64,000 nt of DNA from Streptomyces sp. SID8374 (GCF_009865135.1 NZ_WWGH01000001.1:1054001-1118000); one strand, 5' to 3'. Positions 35,733-44,288 are shown, numbered from the stretch's first letter. Numbers and translations: made by a program. The notes: generated by a model not told the origin, from the sequence alone.

Positions 35733-35781
35733 GAGCCGCCACCTGCCTTTCATACCGTGCGTTCGCTGTTTCGACGAGGTT

Positions 35782-37467
35782 CTAACGGGAGGAACGCAGT
35801 TCCCGCCTGAGGATCTTCCCACTCGCCGTCTTCGGCAGCTCGGTCAGGATCTCCACCTCGCGCGGATACTTGTAGGCGGCGAGCCTTTCCTTGCAGTACG
35901 TCCCCAGCTCACCCGGTTCGACGGATGTGCCCGGACGCAGACTGACATAGGCCCGTACGGTCTCCCCCCGGTACGCGTCGGGCACGCCCACGACGGCCGC
36001 CTCGCGCACCGCCGGGTGGGTGTACAGGACGTCCTCCACCTCGCGGGGCCAGACCTTGAAGCCGGAGGCGTTGATCATGTCCTTCTTGCGGTCGACGACG
36101 TAGAGCCAGCCCGCCGCGTCCATGAACCCGATGTCCCCGGTGCGCAGCTCGCCGTCCGGGAAGGCGGCCTCGGTGGCCTCGGGGAGGTTCCAGTAGCCGG
36201 AGACCACCTGGGGGCCGCGCACCGCGATCTCGCCCTGCTCCCCGAAGGGCACCTCCTGCCCCGTCTCGTCGAGGATCCGTACGACGGTGTCGGGGCCGGG
36301 CACGCCGACGGAGAGGGTGCCGGAGACCGGGTCCACCGGGGCCTCGCGCTCGGGCGGGACCGAGGCGCAGGGGGCGGTGCACTCGGTGAGTCCGTAGCCG
36401 TTGCGGATGTACGGGCCGAAGCCGGCGCGGAACTTCTCCACCAGCGCGGGCGGCAGCGGGGCGCCGCCGGAGGAGATCACCTGGAAGGAGGCGAAGTGGT
36501 CCGGGGTGACGTCCGGGTGGGCGGCCAGGGCCATGAAGGCGGTGGAGGGGCCGACCGTGTACGCGGGGCGGTGGGCGGCGAAGGCGTCGAGGACGACGCC
36601 CGCCTCGAAGCGGTAGGCCAGGACCAGGGTGCCCGCGTTGGCGATACAGGCGGCGAGCTGGCAGACCATGCCGGTGATGTGGAAGAGCGGGGCGAGCGCG
36701 AAGTAGGCGGAGCCCTCGGCGACGGGATGGCCGACGCGCTGCCGTTCGGCGTTGACCATGATGTTGGCGTGGGAGTTCATGGCGCCCTTGGGGGTGCCGC
36801 TGGTCCCGGAGGTGTAACTGATCAGCGCCACGTCCTCGGCGGTGAGCTCCCGGTCTTCCGGGGGTGCGTGGCCGGCCCGGGCGACGGTGAGCAGGTCGTC
36901 GGCGAGGTCGTCGGGGCCGGGGGCGGGGAGCCGCTCGAAACCCAGGACCCGGGGGTCGTCCACGCTCTGGAGGTCCAGCTCGCAGGCGGTCAGCGCGACG
37001 GTGAGGTCCGGGGCGGCCTCGGCGGTCTCCCGCAGATACGCCGCCCAGGCCCGGTCCGAGCAGATGAGCGCGGTGACCCCGGCGTCCTTCAGCACGTGCC
37101 CGACCTCGCCGGACTTGTACATCGGATTGAGCGGTACGACGGTGGCCCCGGCCTTCCACGCGCCGAGGAGCGCGAGGACGAAGTGCGGGCTGTTCTGGAG
37201 CATGATCGCGACCCGGTCGCCGCGCCGCAGGCCCCGGGCGGCGAGGTGTCCGGCGACCGAGTCGGAGAGCGCGTCGGTCTCGCGGTAGGTGAGGCGCCCG
37301 TCGAAGTAGGCGAGGGCGGGGTGGCCGTCGGGGGCCCGGCCGACCGCGTCCCGGAAGGCGTGCAGCACGGTCGGGGCCGGGGTGACGGGGGCCCGCTGGG
37401 CGTCGCTGAGGAGGGCGAGCCAGGGCTTGGCGGCGTAGACGGAGCCGGCGGAACGCGCGTCGCTCAT
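35782..37467 (-). CDS. acyl-CoA synthetase (AMP-forming), LvaE-like
   Basis: A 561-residue ANL-superfamily ligase that activates a carboxylic acid to its CoA thioester through an acyl-AMP. The core motifs are present: P-loop YTSGTSGTPKGAMNSH, ISSGGAPL, the NGYGLTECTAPC A5-type motif, GELRTGDIGFMD, DRKKDMINASGFKVWP with the hinge, and the catalytic lysine in LPKTASGKILRRELR near the end. Its ATG overlaps the SDR stop (ATGA at 37464-37467), so the two are coupled. Substrate by context: a 4-oxo or 4-hydroxy acid such as levulinate; by sequence it could be any short or medium acid. Confidence 0.93.
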   Translation of the reverse strand: MSDARSAGSVYAAKPWLALLSDAQRAPVTPAPTVLHAFRDAVGRAPDGHPALAYFDGRLTYRETDALSDSVAGHLAARGLRRGDRVAIMLQNSPHFVLALLGAWKAGATVVPLNPMYKSGEVGHVLKDAGVTALICSDRAWAAYLRETAEAAPDLTVALTACELDLQSVDDPRVLGFERLPAPGPDDLADDLLTVARAGHAPPEDRELTAEDVALISYTSGTSGTPKGAMNSHANIMVNAERQRVGHPVAEGSAYFALAPLFHITGMVCQLAACIANAGTLVLAYRFEAGVVLDAFAAHRPAYTVGPSTAFMALAAHPDVTPDHFASFQVISSGGAPLPPALVEKFRAGFGPYIRNGYGLTECTAPCASVPPEREAPVDPVSGTLSVGVPGPDTVVRILDETGQEVPFGEQGEIAVRGPQVVSGYWNLPEATEAAFPDGELRTGDIGFMDAAGWLYVVDRKKDMINASGFKVWPREVEDVLYTHPAVREAAVVGVPDAYRGETVRAYVSLRPGTSVEPGELGTYCKERLAAYKYPREVEILTELPKTASGKILRRELRSSR

Positions 37468-38240
37468 GCGCCGCTCACCTCCTCCCACTTCTGCTGGAGC
37501 CGGTTCATGTTGCCCATCCACCGGTCGGGATCGGCGGCGCGCGCCTGGTAGTACCCGGCGACCTCGGGGTGCGGCAGGACCAGGAAGCGGTCGGCCGCCA
37601 TCGCGTCGAACAGCGCGTCGGCGACCGCGTCCGGCTCGATGGCCCCGGGGGCGAGCACCAGTTCGCCGGCCGAACCGGCGGCCGTGAGCATGTCCGTCCG
37701 TACGCCCTGCGGGCAGATGGCGTGCACCTTGATGCCGCGGTGGCGGTAGGTGAGCGAGAGCCACTCGGCGAAGGCGACCGCCCCGTGCTTGGTGACGCTG
37801 TAGGGGGCCGCGCCGACCATCGTCAGCAGTCCGGCGGCGGACGCGGTGGTGACGAACCGCCCGCTGCCGCGCTCCAGCCACTGCGGCAGCAGGGCCCTGG
37901 CCGCGCGGACGTGGGCCATCACGTTGACGTCCCAGGCGGCGGCCCAGACCTCCTCGTCGGCGAACGCGTCACCGGGCGAGGCGAGTCCGGCGTTGGCGCA
38001 GTAGATGTCGACCGTGCCGTCCAGCGCGTCACGGGCGGCCTCCACGATGCCGGAGGCGTCCCCGGCGACGGCGGTCCCGCCGATCTCCTTCGCCAGCGGT
38101 TCGATGCGCGCGAGGTCGAGGTCGTTGACGACGACCCGCGCGCCCTGCTCGGCGAACCTGCGGGCCAGAGCGGCGCCGATGCCGCCTCCGGCCCCTGTGA
38201 CCACTACGCCGGCGCCTCGCACCGTATCCGCCGTGCTCAT
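37464..38240 (-). CDS. short-chain dehydrogenase/reductase, LvaD-like
   Basis: A 258-residue classical SDR. TGAGGGIGAALARRF is the NAD(P)-binding motif, CANAGL follows, and the catalytic Ser-Tyr-Lys are in TTASAAGL and PYSVTKHGAV. NDLD after beta-2 suggests NAD preference. In the lva route a related SDR reduces levulinyl-CoA to 4-hydroxyvaleryl-CoA; here it is the first gene of a two-gene operon with the synthetase, directly behind a TetR-type palindrome. ATG 38240 is the start. The call as SDR is firm and the role inferred. Confidence 0.92.
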   Translation of the reverse strand: MSTADTVRGAGVVVTGAGGGIGAALARRFAEQGARVVVNDLDLARIEPLAKEIGGTAVAGDASGIVEAARDALDGTVDIYCANAGLASPGDAFADEEVWAAAWDVNVMAHVRAARALLPQWLERGSGRFVTTASAAGLLTMVGAAPYSVTKHGAVAFAEWLSLTYRHRGIKVHAICPQGVRTDMLTAAGSAGELVLAPGAIEPDAVADALFDAMAADRFLVLPHPEVAGYYQARAADPDRWMGNMNRLQQKWEEVSGA

Positions 38241-38286
38241 CGTCGTACCGCCTTCCGTCCACCCGCGTCCGGTCCCTCCGCACCGG

Positions 38287-38306
38287 CAGACTAACCGGTC
38301 GGTATG
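38287..38306. promoter_or_regulatory. palindromic operator upstream of the SDR-synthetase operon
   Basis: CAGACTAACC/GGTCGGTATG: the right half is identical to the consensus GGTCGGTATG and the left matches 7/10. The centre is 56 bp before the SDR start at 38240. Same motif as 31088 and 58724. Confidence 0.6.
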
Positions 38307-38336
38307 TGATCGGGGAAGGGCCGGGAAGGACCCCGG

Positions 38337-38474
38337 GGCAGGTCGGCGCGGGGAGCGGTCCGGCTCGGGGAAACGGCCCGGTGGCAGGTCGGCGGGGACA
38401 GCGGTTCGGCTCCGGGAAACGGCCCGGTGGCAGGTCGGCGGAGAGAGGGTCCCGGCTCGGGGAATCGGCGCGGC
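38337..38474. repeat. three tandem 46-nt repeats
   Basis: Units 38337-38382, 38383-38428 and 38429-38474 each begin GGCAGGTCGGCG and share CGGCTC.GGGAAACGGCCCGG. 46 is not a multiple of three, so the array is noncoding. It fills most of the 310-bp gap between the SDR and NamZ-type genes. Confidence 0.85.
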
Positions 38475-38551
38475 CCGGGTCGTTCCGTGTGGCCTGCGGT
38501 CGCGCTAGCGTGCGTGGCCATGACAGTCGGCGCGATCATGGAGGTAGCGGA

Positions 38552-39817
38552 ATGAGCCTGTCCCGACGTGGTGTGCTGGCCGCCGGAGGCGCCCTGGGAG
38601 CGCTGGCGGCCGGTACCGGTGGAGCGGCCGCCGCCTCCGTACGCGGCTCCGGGCCCGGGCGCACACGGGTGCGTACCGGCTTCGACCGGCTGGCGGCCGA
38701 CGGCTACCGGCTGCTGCGGGGCCGGAAGGTCGGCATCGTCACCAACCCGACCGGCGTCACCGCCGACGTACGGCACATCGTCGACGTGATGCACCCGGAC
38801 TCCCGCGTGAACCTGACCGCCGTCTTCGGACCCGAGCACGGCTTCCGGGGGACCGCGCAGGCGGGCGGTTCGGAGGGGCGGTACGACGACCCGGCGACCG
38901 GGCTGCCGGTCTACGACACGTACCTCAAGAGCGGGCAGGAGCTCGCGGACATCTTCACCGCGTCGGGCGTGGACACGGTGCTCTTCGACATCCAGGACGC
39001 GGGCGCGCGCTTCTACACGTACATCTGGACGCTGTACGACTGCATGGAGGCGGCCGCGCTCGCGGGCAAGCGGCTGGTGGTGCTGGACCGGCCGAACCCG
39101 GTGACCGGGCGGGCGGCGCTGGGGCCGGTGCTGGACCCGGCGTTCGCCACGTTCGTGGGCCGCCGGGAGATCGCGCAGGCGCACGGGATGACGGTGGCGG
39201 AGCTGGCGCTGTTCTTCAACGCGGAGTTCCTGCACGAGAATCCGGTGCGGCTGGAGGTGGTGACCATGTCGGGGTGGCGGCGCTCGGACTTCTTCGACGC
39301 CACCGGGCTGCCGTGGGTGCCGCCGAGCCCGAACATGCCGACGCCGGAGACCGCCCTCGTCTACTCCGGCACCTGCCTCTTCGAGGGCACCAACCTCTCC
39401 GAGGGCCGGGGCACGACGCGGCCGTTCGAGCTGCTGGGTGCGGAGGGCATCGACCACCGCTGGGCGGCCGCCGCGAACGCGCTGCGGCTGCCGGGGGTCG
39501 CGTTCCGGGAGGCGTACTTCGCGCCGACGTTCTCCAAGTTCGAGGGGAAGACGGTCGGCGGGGTGCAGGTGCACGTCCAGGACCGGGAGGTCTTCGACCC
39601 GGTCCGTACGGGCATCGCCCTGCTGGTCACGGCGAAGAAGACATGGAGCGGGTTCGCCTGGCGCCCCGACAACTGGATCGACAAGCTCACCGGCAACACC
39701 AGGGTCCGCACCATGATCGACGCGGGGGCGGACACGGACGCGGTGGTGGCCGCGTGGCAGGCGGACCTGACGGCGTTCCGGGCGAAGCGGCGGAGGTATC
39801 TGCGGTACGGGGGGTAG
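38552..39817 (+). CDS. Tat-exported DUF1343/NamZ-type exo-beta-N-acetylmuramidase (GH171)
   Basis: A 421-residue exported protein. MSLSRRGVLAAGGALGALAAGTG has the twin-arginine SRRGVL motif and a hydrophobic stretch, cut near AAAASV. The rest is the DUF1343 domain: RLLRGRKVGIVTNPTGV, AVFGPEHGFRG, VLFDIQDAGARFYTYI, VLDRPNPV, and FEGTNLSEGRGTTRPFE. The founding member NamZ cuts terminal N-acetylmuramic acid from peptidoglycan, so a role in turnover of hyphal or competitor wall is likely. ATG 38552 follows GGAG/GGTAG. The gene stands alone. Confidence 0.88.
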   Translation: MSLSRRGVLAAGGALGALAAGTGGAAAASVRGSGPGRTRVRTGFDRLAADGYRLLRGRKVGIVTNPTGVTADVRHIVDVMHPDSRVNLTAVFGPEHGFRGTAQAGGSEGRYDDPATGLPVYDTYLKSGQELADIFTASGVDTVLFDIQDAGARFYTYIWTLYDCMEAAALAGKRLVVLDRPNPVTGRAALGPVLDPAFATFVGRREIAQAHGMTVAELALFFNAEFLHENPVRLEVVTMSGWRRSDFFDATGLPWVPPSPNMPTPETALVYSGTCLFEGTNLSEGRGTTRPFELLGAEGIDHRWAAAANALRLPGVAFREAYFAPTFSKFEGKTVGGVQVHVQDREVFDPVRTGIALLVTAKKTWSGFAWRPDNWIDKLTGNTRVRTMIDAGADTDAVVAAWQADLTAFRAKRRRYLRYGG

Positions 39818-39821
39818 TGCG

Positions 39822-39860
39822 GGCCCGTCGCCGGCCGGGGCGGGACGGGGCCGACGGGCC
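39822..39860. terminator. hairpin between convergent NamZ-type and GNAT genes
   Basis: A 9-bp stem (GGCCCGTCG at 39822-39830, CGACGGGCC at 39852-39860) lies just after the muramidase stop. Confidence 0.6.
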
Positions 39861-39920
39861 GAATCGCCGGGTCAGGGAGGCCGAGGCGCCCGCAGAAACG
39901 CGCCCGGCCGCCGTCCGCCC

Positions 39921-40403
39921 TCAGCCCGTGAGGTCCAGGTCGCCGAGGTACTCGCCGTCGGCGGTCAGGCCCCGCTTGCGGTAGCCGAGCTTGAGGTAGA
40001 ACTCCTCCGGGCCGCCCTCACCGGGATGCCAGGTGACGGTCGAGACGGTCCCACCGCGGCGGCGGATCTCCTCGTTCACCGCGCCCACCGCGAACCGCCC
40101 GTACCCCCGGCCCTGCTCCCCGGCGGCGACGGCCAGCCGCCAGAGGCCGGAGCGCCGCGGGGCGTCCGGCACCTCGGCGTCGTAGTCGAACCGCACGTCG
40201 AAGAAGGCCATCACGAAGCCCACGACGCGGTCGCCGTCACGGATCAGCCGGGGCCAGGCGACCTCGGGGTGCACATAGGCCTCGGCCAAGGACTGCGCGA
40301 CCGGCGAGACGAACTTCCGCTGCTCGGGAGCGACTTCCAGCCGACAGGCGGCCAGCACGGTGTCGGGCGTGACCTTTTCCAGGCGGGGAGAGACGGCTGC
40401 CAT
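39921..40403 (-). CDS. GNAT family N-acetyltransferase
   Basis: A 160-residue acetyltransferase. LWRLAVAAGEQGRGYGRFAVGAV contains the acetyl-CoA pyrophosphate loop (Q-x-x-G-x-G/A: EQGRGYGR), and WHPGEGGPEEFYLKLGYRKRG is the C-terminal motif. The DTVLAACRLEV and FVSPVAQSLAEAYVHPEVAWP start is that of a spermidine/diamine-acetyltransferase-like subgroup, so polyamines are a possible substrate. ATG 40403 gives MAAVSPRLEKVTPD; a longer upstream reading would be proline/arginine-rich shadow. Confidence 0.88.
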   Translation of the reverse strand: MAAVSPRLEKVTPDTVLAACRLEVAPEQRKFVSPVAQSLAEAYVHPEVAWPRLIRDGDRVVGFVMAFFDVRFDYDAEVPDAPRRSGLWRLAVAAGEQGRGYGRFAVGAVNEEIRRRGGTVSTVTWHPGEGGPEEFYLKLGYRKRGLTADGEYLGDLDLTG

Positions 40404-40680
40404 GGGGGCAGCCAAGCGCACCCGTCCGAGGCTCCGCCACCGGTTTTCCCTGGTCAGCGGACGGGCGCGAACGGCCTCCGGGCGCCGGGGCGGCGCAAGC
40501 CCCCGCACACCCGCGCGCCCTCTCACCACCCGTCCGTGCGCCGTTCCGCTTCCGTCCGCGGTCCCCGCCCGACATGGGGAGTCTCAGCCAATGGACGGTT
40601 TCCATCTTTCGATGGAGCCGAAACGGGCAGGCGTACGTCCACTCCTTGACGCCGAAGGACGAACGACGGAGGTGGCAGAC

Positions 40681-41304
40681 ATGGCCGGTTTCCGGAGTCT
40701 TGCGAGACAGGTCCGCGATCCGCTGGGCGATCTGGCCCTGCGGCGGTACTCGCTGCGCAAGTGCCTGGAGAGGTTCGCCCCGTACGGTCACCGGGCGACC
40801 TGGGACCATCTGTGCGCCCGGCACGGGATCGATCCCGAGGACCGGGCACCCGATCCGGCGCGCCTGCTGGGCGCCCTGGAGGAGCTGGAGGAGGCGCGGG
40901 CCATCTGGCTCGCCTACGAGGCGGGGTTCGCCGAGCGGCGGCGGCGCGAGAAGCACGAGGGCCTGCGGCGGCCCGGCGCCTTCGACGACTGGCACCGCCG
41001 GACGTGGGGCGGCCACGGGGTGGCCCGCTGCGCGGATCCGGAGGTCCACCCCAGCGAGCCGCTCGCCGAGGTGCTGCGCCGGCTGATCGCGGCGCTCGGC
41101 TCCGGCCCCGGCTCCGCCTGCCCGGTCTGTGCGGACACCGGGATCGAGTGGCGCCAGGAGCGGGAGCGCGGGCACGAGCCGTGGTCGGGTCCGGTGTGCA
41201 CGGCGTGCGGGATCGCGGTGCCGCAGCCGGTGCTGACGGACCGCACGCTGGCCAGGGCCCGGCTGGTACGGCACCGGAGGCTCGCAGCGGCGGCAGCGGC
41301 GTAG
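40681..41304 (+). CDS. hypothetical protein with a C-terminal zinc-ribbon-like cysteine pair
   Basis: A 207-residue protein I do not recognise. The N-terminal half is helical and basic (RSLARQVRDPLGDLALRRYSLRKCLERF; AYEAGFAERRRREKHEG). A likely zinc site follows near 160-185: CPVC (in SACPVCADTG) and CTAC (in VCTACGIAVP), two CxxC knuckles ~28 residues apart. The tail LARARLVRHRRLAAAAAA is basic then alanine-rich. GGAGGT is well spaced before ATG 40681. It could bind nucleic acid. Gap 40404-40680 upstream has nothing else identifiable. Confidence 0.72.
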   Translation: MAGFRSLARQVRDPLGDLALRRYSLRKCLERFAPYGHRATWDHLCARHGIDPEDRAPDPARLLGALEELEEARAIWLAYEAGFAERRRREKHEGLRRPGAFDDWHRRTWGGHGVARCADPEVHPSEPLAEVLRRLIAALGSGPGSACPVCADTGIEWRQERERGHEPWSGPVCTACGIAVPQPVLTDRTLARARLVRHRRLAAAAAA

Positions 41305-41365
41305 GGCGTCGTCTTCGGAGCGGCCGTCAGGGCCGTTGTCAGTGGCGGATGTCACCATCGGGGAC

Positions 41366-42085
41366 ATGATCCAGGTCTGCCTGAACGGCCGGCGTGGTGC
41401 GGAGGCTTCGGCCGCCGTGCCCCTGTCCCCCGAAGCGCTGGCCCGGTCGGCGGCCGAGGCCGTCGCGGCCGGTGCCACCGACACCCATGTGCATCCGCGT
41501 ACCCCTTGCGGGCGGGACACGCTCTCGCCCCGGGTGGTGGCCGCGACGCTGACGGCGATACGGGCGGCGGTGCGCGTCCCGGTCGGGGTGACGACGGGCG
41601 CCTGGGCCGAGCCGGATCCCCGGCGCCGGGTGGAGCGGGTGCGGGAATGGACGGTGCTGCCCGACCACGCCTCGGTCAACTGGCACGAGCCGGGCGCCGA
41701 GGAGCTGGCCGCCGCGCTGCTGGAGCGGGGCGTGGGCGTGGAGGCCGGGCTCTGGTCGGGGACGGAGGGGCACCGCCTCTTCCGCCGCTCGCCCCTGGCG
41801 CCCCGGGTCCTGCGGGTGCTGGCCGAGGTCACCGACACGGACCCGGCGACGGCGACCGGCTCGGCCCGGCTGCTCCTGGCCGAGGTGGGCGCCGCGCACG
41901 GCCGCCCGGTGCTGCTGCACGGGGAGGACGGCGGAGCGTGGCCGGTGGCCGCGCTGGCCTTCCGGCTCGGCCTGGACACCCGGATCGGCGCGGAGGACGT
42001 GACGGTGCTGCCGGACGGCCGCCCCGCCCGCTCGAACGCCGAACTGGTCACCGCGGCGGTGCGGTTACGAGGCGGCGCCTCCTAG
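41366..42085 (+). CDS. BKACE-family beta-keto acid cleavage enzyme
   Basis: A 239-residue zinc TIM-barrel enzyme of the 3-keto-5-aminohexanoate cleavage family, which condenses a beta-keto acid with acetyl-CoA and splits it. [25 protein letters not shown] (metal His pair), [10 protein letters not shown] and [13 protein letters not shown] are the family motifs. It is shorter than most members (~270-300). ATG 41366 matches the family start; TTG/GTG codons upstream are unlikely. Codon 234 (42065-42067) is TTA, the rare leucine codon read by bldA tRNA, so expression could depend on bldA. Its end overlaps the soxR end by 4 bp (convergent). Confidence 0.85.
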   Translation: MIQVCLNGRRGAEASAAVPLSPEALARSAAEAVAAGATDTHVHPRTPCGRDTLSPRVVAATLTAIRAAVRVPVGVTTGAWAEPDPRRRVERVREWTVLPDHASVNWHEPGAEELAAALLERGVGVEAGLWSGTEGHRLFRRSPLAPRVLRVLAEVTDTDPATATGSARLLLAEVGAAHGRPVLLHGEDGGAWPVAALAFRLGLDTRIGAEDVTVLPDGRPARSNAELVTAAVRLRGGAS

Positions 42086-42567
42086 GAGGTGTGCTCCTCC
42101 TCCGGGTCCTGCCTGCGCTCGGGCATCAGGCGCGAGCCGGTGATCCGGTCGCCGGAGATGTCGTCGGGGTTGGACAGGACACAGTTCTCCAGCGACAGAC
42201 AGCCGCAGCCGATGCAGTCGGTCAGATGGTCGCGCAGCCGGTGCAACTGCTTGATGCGCTCGTCCAGTTCCTGGCGCCAGGTCTCGGAGAGGCGGGCCCA
42301 GTCGTCCCGGTTCGGCGTGCGCTCCTCGGGCAGTGAGGCGAGGGCGTCCCGGATCGTGGCCAGCGGGATGCCGACGCGCTGGGCCGCCCGCACGAAGGCG
42401 ACGCGGCGCAGGGCGTCGCGGGAGTAGCGGCGCTGGTTGCCGCTGGTGCGGCGGCTGCTGATCAGGCCCTTGGACTCGTAGAAATGCAGAGCGGAGACCG
42501 CGGCGCCGCTGCGCGCCGAGAGCTGGCCGACCGAGAGTTCATGGAGTGTCTGTGGGATCTGTGGCAC
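42082..42567 (-). CDS. soxR: SoxR, redox-sensing MerR-family activator
   Basis: A 161-residue MerR-type activator with a [2Fe-2S] sensor. Wing-helix [29 protein letters not shown] leads the protein (parts: [19 protein letters not shown]). The four iron-sulfur cysteines are C118, C121, C123 and C129 ([12 protein letters not shown]). In Streptomyces, SoxR answers to redox-active secondary metabolites rather than superoxide. No soxS is present, as expected. ATG 42567 is the start. It is divergent from the MaoC gene. Confidence 0.96.
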   Translation of the reverse strand: MPQIPQTLHELSVGQLSARSGAAVSALHFYESKGLISSRRTSGNQRRYSRDALRRVAFVRAAQRVGIPLATIRDALASLPEERTPNRDDWARLSETWRQELDERIKQLHRLRDHLTDCIGCGCLSLENCVLSNPDDISGDRITGSRLMPERRQDPEEEHTS

Positions 42568-42639
42568 TCCTCAGACCCTACTGCTCCCCCGGCGGAGACC
42601 GCCGCCGATCGTTGACAGGAAGCCACCGCACCACGATGC

Positions 42640-42655
42640 TGAGCAAGCGCTTGGA
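42640..42655. promoter_or_regulatory. TetR-type palindrome upstream of the MaoC gene
   Basis: TGAGCAAGCGCTTGGA around the perfect core AAGCGCTT (42645-42652), 48 bp before ATG 42703. The same TGAGCAAGCGCTT is upstream of the neighbouring tetR gene at 43862. Confidence 0.6.
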
Positions 42656-42702
42656 CATCTGCGCCGGAAGGCGCGGCGAGCCGGAAGGCAGGGACCCGGA
42701 AC

Positions 42703-43164
42703 ATGGCAGAGCCGAAGATCTTCACGTCCGCACAGGAGCTGCGCGACGGAGTGGGCGAGCAGCTCGGACACAGCGACTGGCTGGAGGTCGACCAGAAGCG
42801 GATCGACCTGTTCGCCGAGGCGACCGGCGACCATCAGTGGATCCATGTGGACCCGGAGCGCGCTGCGGCCGGACCGTTCGGCACGACCATCGCGCACGGC
42901 TATCTGACGCTCTCGCTGCTGCCCGCGCTGGTGCCGCAGGTCATGCGGGTCGAGGGCATGAAGATGGGCATCAACTACGGGACCAACAAGGTGCGTTTCC
43001 CCTCCACCGTCCCGGTCGGCTCACGGCTGCGGGCCACGGCGGTGCTCACGAACGTCGAGGAGGCGGGGGGCGGCGTGCAGATCACCGCGCTCGTCACCGT
43101 GGAGCGCGAGGGCAGCGAGAAGCCGGCCTGTGTCGCCGAGTCGGTGTCCCGCTACTACTTCTGA
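42703..43164 (+). CDS. MaoC-like (R)-enoyl-CoA hydratase
   Basis: A 153-residue hot-dog fold hydratase that adds water to enoyl-CoA giving (R)-3-hydroxyacyl-CoA. The hydratase-2 motif is complete: Asp/His in FAEATGDHQWIHVDPERA, FGTTIAHGYLTLSLL, and the NYGTNKVRFPSTVPVGSRLR strand. ATG 42703 has GGAACAT only weakly upstream. It is followed on the other strand by a TetR gene that shares an operator motif, so fatty acid or related acyl-CoA signals likely control it. Confidence 0.93.
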   Translation: MAEPKIFTSAQELRDGVGEQLGHSDWLEVDQKRIDLFAEATGDHQWIHVDPERAAAGPFGTTIAHGYLTLSLLPALVPQVMRVEGMKMGINYGTNKVRFPSTVPVGSRLRATAVLTNVEEAGGGVQITALVTVEREGSEKPACVAESVSRYYF

Positions 43165-43174
43165 TCTCCCGCCG

Positions 43175-43813
43175 CTACTTCGGGTCCGGGGCCGTACGGG
43201 CCCCGACCATCCGCAGGACGAGGTCGGCGTAGAGTGCGCCGACCTCGTCAGGCGTGCGGCTGCCCTGGGCGTTGAACCAGCGGGCCACGTCGATGCAGAG
43301 GGACAGCACCGCGAGGGTGGTGCCAGGGATGTCGGGGACGTCGAACTCCCCCGCCTCCACCCCCTCGCTGATGATCCGGCGCACCACCGCGTCGCTCCTG
43401 CGGCGCAGTTCGACGATCTCGGTGCGGTGCTCGGGGCCGAGGGCGTCGAGTTCGTACTGGACGACGCGGGCGGTGGTGTGGCGCTCCGCGTGCCAGCGGA
43501 CGAAGGACCGTACGGCTCCGGCGAGCCGCTCGGCGGCGGTGCCGTCCCGGTCGGCCTCGGCCTGGAGGACGTACAGCGCCCGGTCGTGGCCGATCTTGCT
43601 GATCCGGTGGAGCAGCTCTTCCTTCGTCTTGTAGTGGATGTAGAGGGCGGCCGGGCTCATCCCGGCGCGGCCGGCGATGTCGCGGGTGGTGGTGGCGTGG
43701 TACCCGCGCTCGGCGAAGGCGTCGACCGCGGCGACGAGGAGCCGCCGGGCCGCCTCCGGGGTGACCTCGCCCCAGGGAGCGTCGTCGCCGCTCGTCTCCT
43801 CCGCCGTACTCAT
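43175..43813 (-). CDS. TetR-family regulator (lipid/acyl-CoA type), binds TGAGCAAGCGCTT sites (predicted)
   Basis: A 212-residue TetR repressor: HTH at ~22-66 (AVDAFAERGYHATTTRDIA, GMSPAALYIHYKTKEELLH), long all-helical C-domain with LSLCIDVARWFNAQGSRTPDE, a pattern often seen in acyl-CoA-responsive regulators. Its own upstream region and that of the adjoining MaoC gene both carry TGAGCAAGCGCTTRG, which argues for autoregulation and control of MaoC. ATG 43813. Confidence 0.9.
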   Translation of the reverse strand: MSTAEETSGDDAPWGEVTPEAARRLLVAAVDAFAERGYHATTTRDIAGRAGMSPAALYIHYKTKEELLHRISKIGHDRALYVLQAEADRDGTAAERLAGAVRSFVRWHAERHTTARVVQYELDALGPEHRTEIVELRRRSDAVVRRIISEGVEAGEFDVPDIPGTTLAVLSLCIDVARWFNAQGSRTPDEVGALYADLVLRMVGARTAPDPK

Positions 43814-43861
43814 CGCCCAGGACCCCTCTCCGTCAACAGGACGAACACCATACCCCGAACC

Positions 43862-43877
43862 TGAGCAAGCGCTTAGG
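43862..43877. promoter_or_regulatory. TetR-type palindrome upstream of tetR
   Basis: TGAGCAAGCGCTTAGG with core AAGCGCTT (43867-43874), 49-64 bp before the tetR start at 43813; twin of the site at 42640. Confidence 0.6.
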
Positions 43878-43901
43878 GTCGTCTCGTGGGCGGTACGGAT
43901 G

Positions 43902-44192
43902 TCAGAGCTTCTGGAAGGGGTCGTGCTCGGCGAGGATCTTCTCCAGCCGGGCCTGGTCGACCCGGCTGACGATCTGCCCGGCCTCCTGCCGGTCCCGGAT
44001 CACCTTGGCCAGCGTGAAGCAGGACGTCACGAGGTAGAGCACCCCGATGGCGAGGAAGCCGCGCACCCAGGCGTCGGCGTCGAGGAAGAAGATTCCGAGG
44101 GCCACCGCGCCCATCGCCACCAGGAAGGAGGCGACGGCCTGGCCGTAGAAGGCGGCGGTGCTCTGCTGCTTGACCGATGTCGTGTCACTCAT
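43902..44192 (-). CDS. YiaA/YiaB-type two-helix membrane protein
   Basis: A 96-residue inner-membrane protein: AFYGQAVASFLVAMGAVALGIFFL and WVRGFLAIGVLYLVTSCFTLAKVIRD are two membrane helices, each given in parts (AVASFLVAMGAVALGIFFL; GFLAIGVLYLVTSCFTLA). The YiaAB domain is seen across bacteria; its function is unknown. ATG 44192 (MSDTTSVKQQST) is the family start; a GTG at 44225 would add a hydrophilic non-family tail. Gap 44193-44288 includes its upstream region. Confidence 0.85.
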   Translation of the reverse strand: MSDTTSVKQQSTAAFYGQAVASFLVAMGAVALGIFFLDADAWVRGFLAIGVLYLVTSCFTLAKVIRDRQEAGQIVSRVDQARLEKILAEHDPFQKL

Positions 44193-44288
44193 GGGCTCAG
44201 CATCCGCCGACGTGGCGTGCGCCACATCCGTGCCCGTACTCAGCCGGGTACTCAGACACGCGTACGAGCCGGGCGCCAGCGGCCCCAG

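Noticed and set aside
35751..35770. Fourth CATACCG site in the TetR leader (35751)
   Set aside because: Only one half (CATACCG) matches and the other half is absent; too weak to list.
35782..38240. Acyl-AMP ligase plus SDR as part of a secondary-metabolite cluster
   Set aside because: No carrier protein, polyketide synthase or condensation domain is near; the ligase fits a catabolic CoA synthetase.
38337..38474. CRISPR array at the 46-nt repeats
   Set aside because: Repeats are directly adjacent with no unique spacers and no cas genes are present.
42546..42702. SoxR box in the soxR/MaoC divergent region
   Set aside because: I found no CCTCAA...TTGAGG-type dyad there; the AAGCGCTT palindrome fits the TetR neighbour better.
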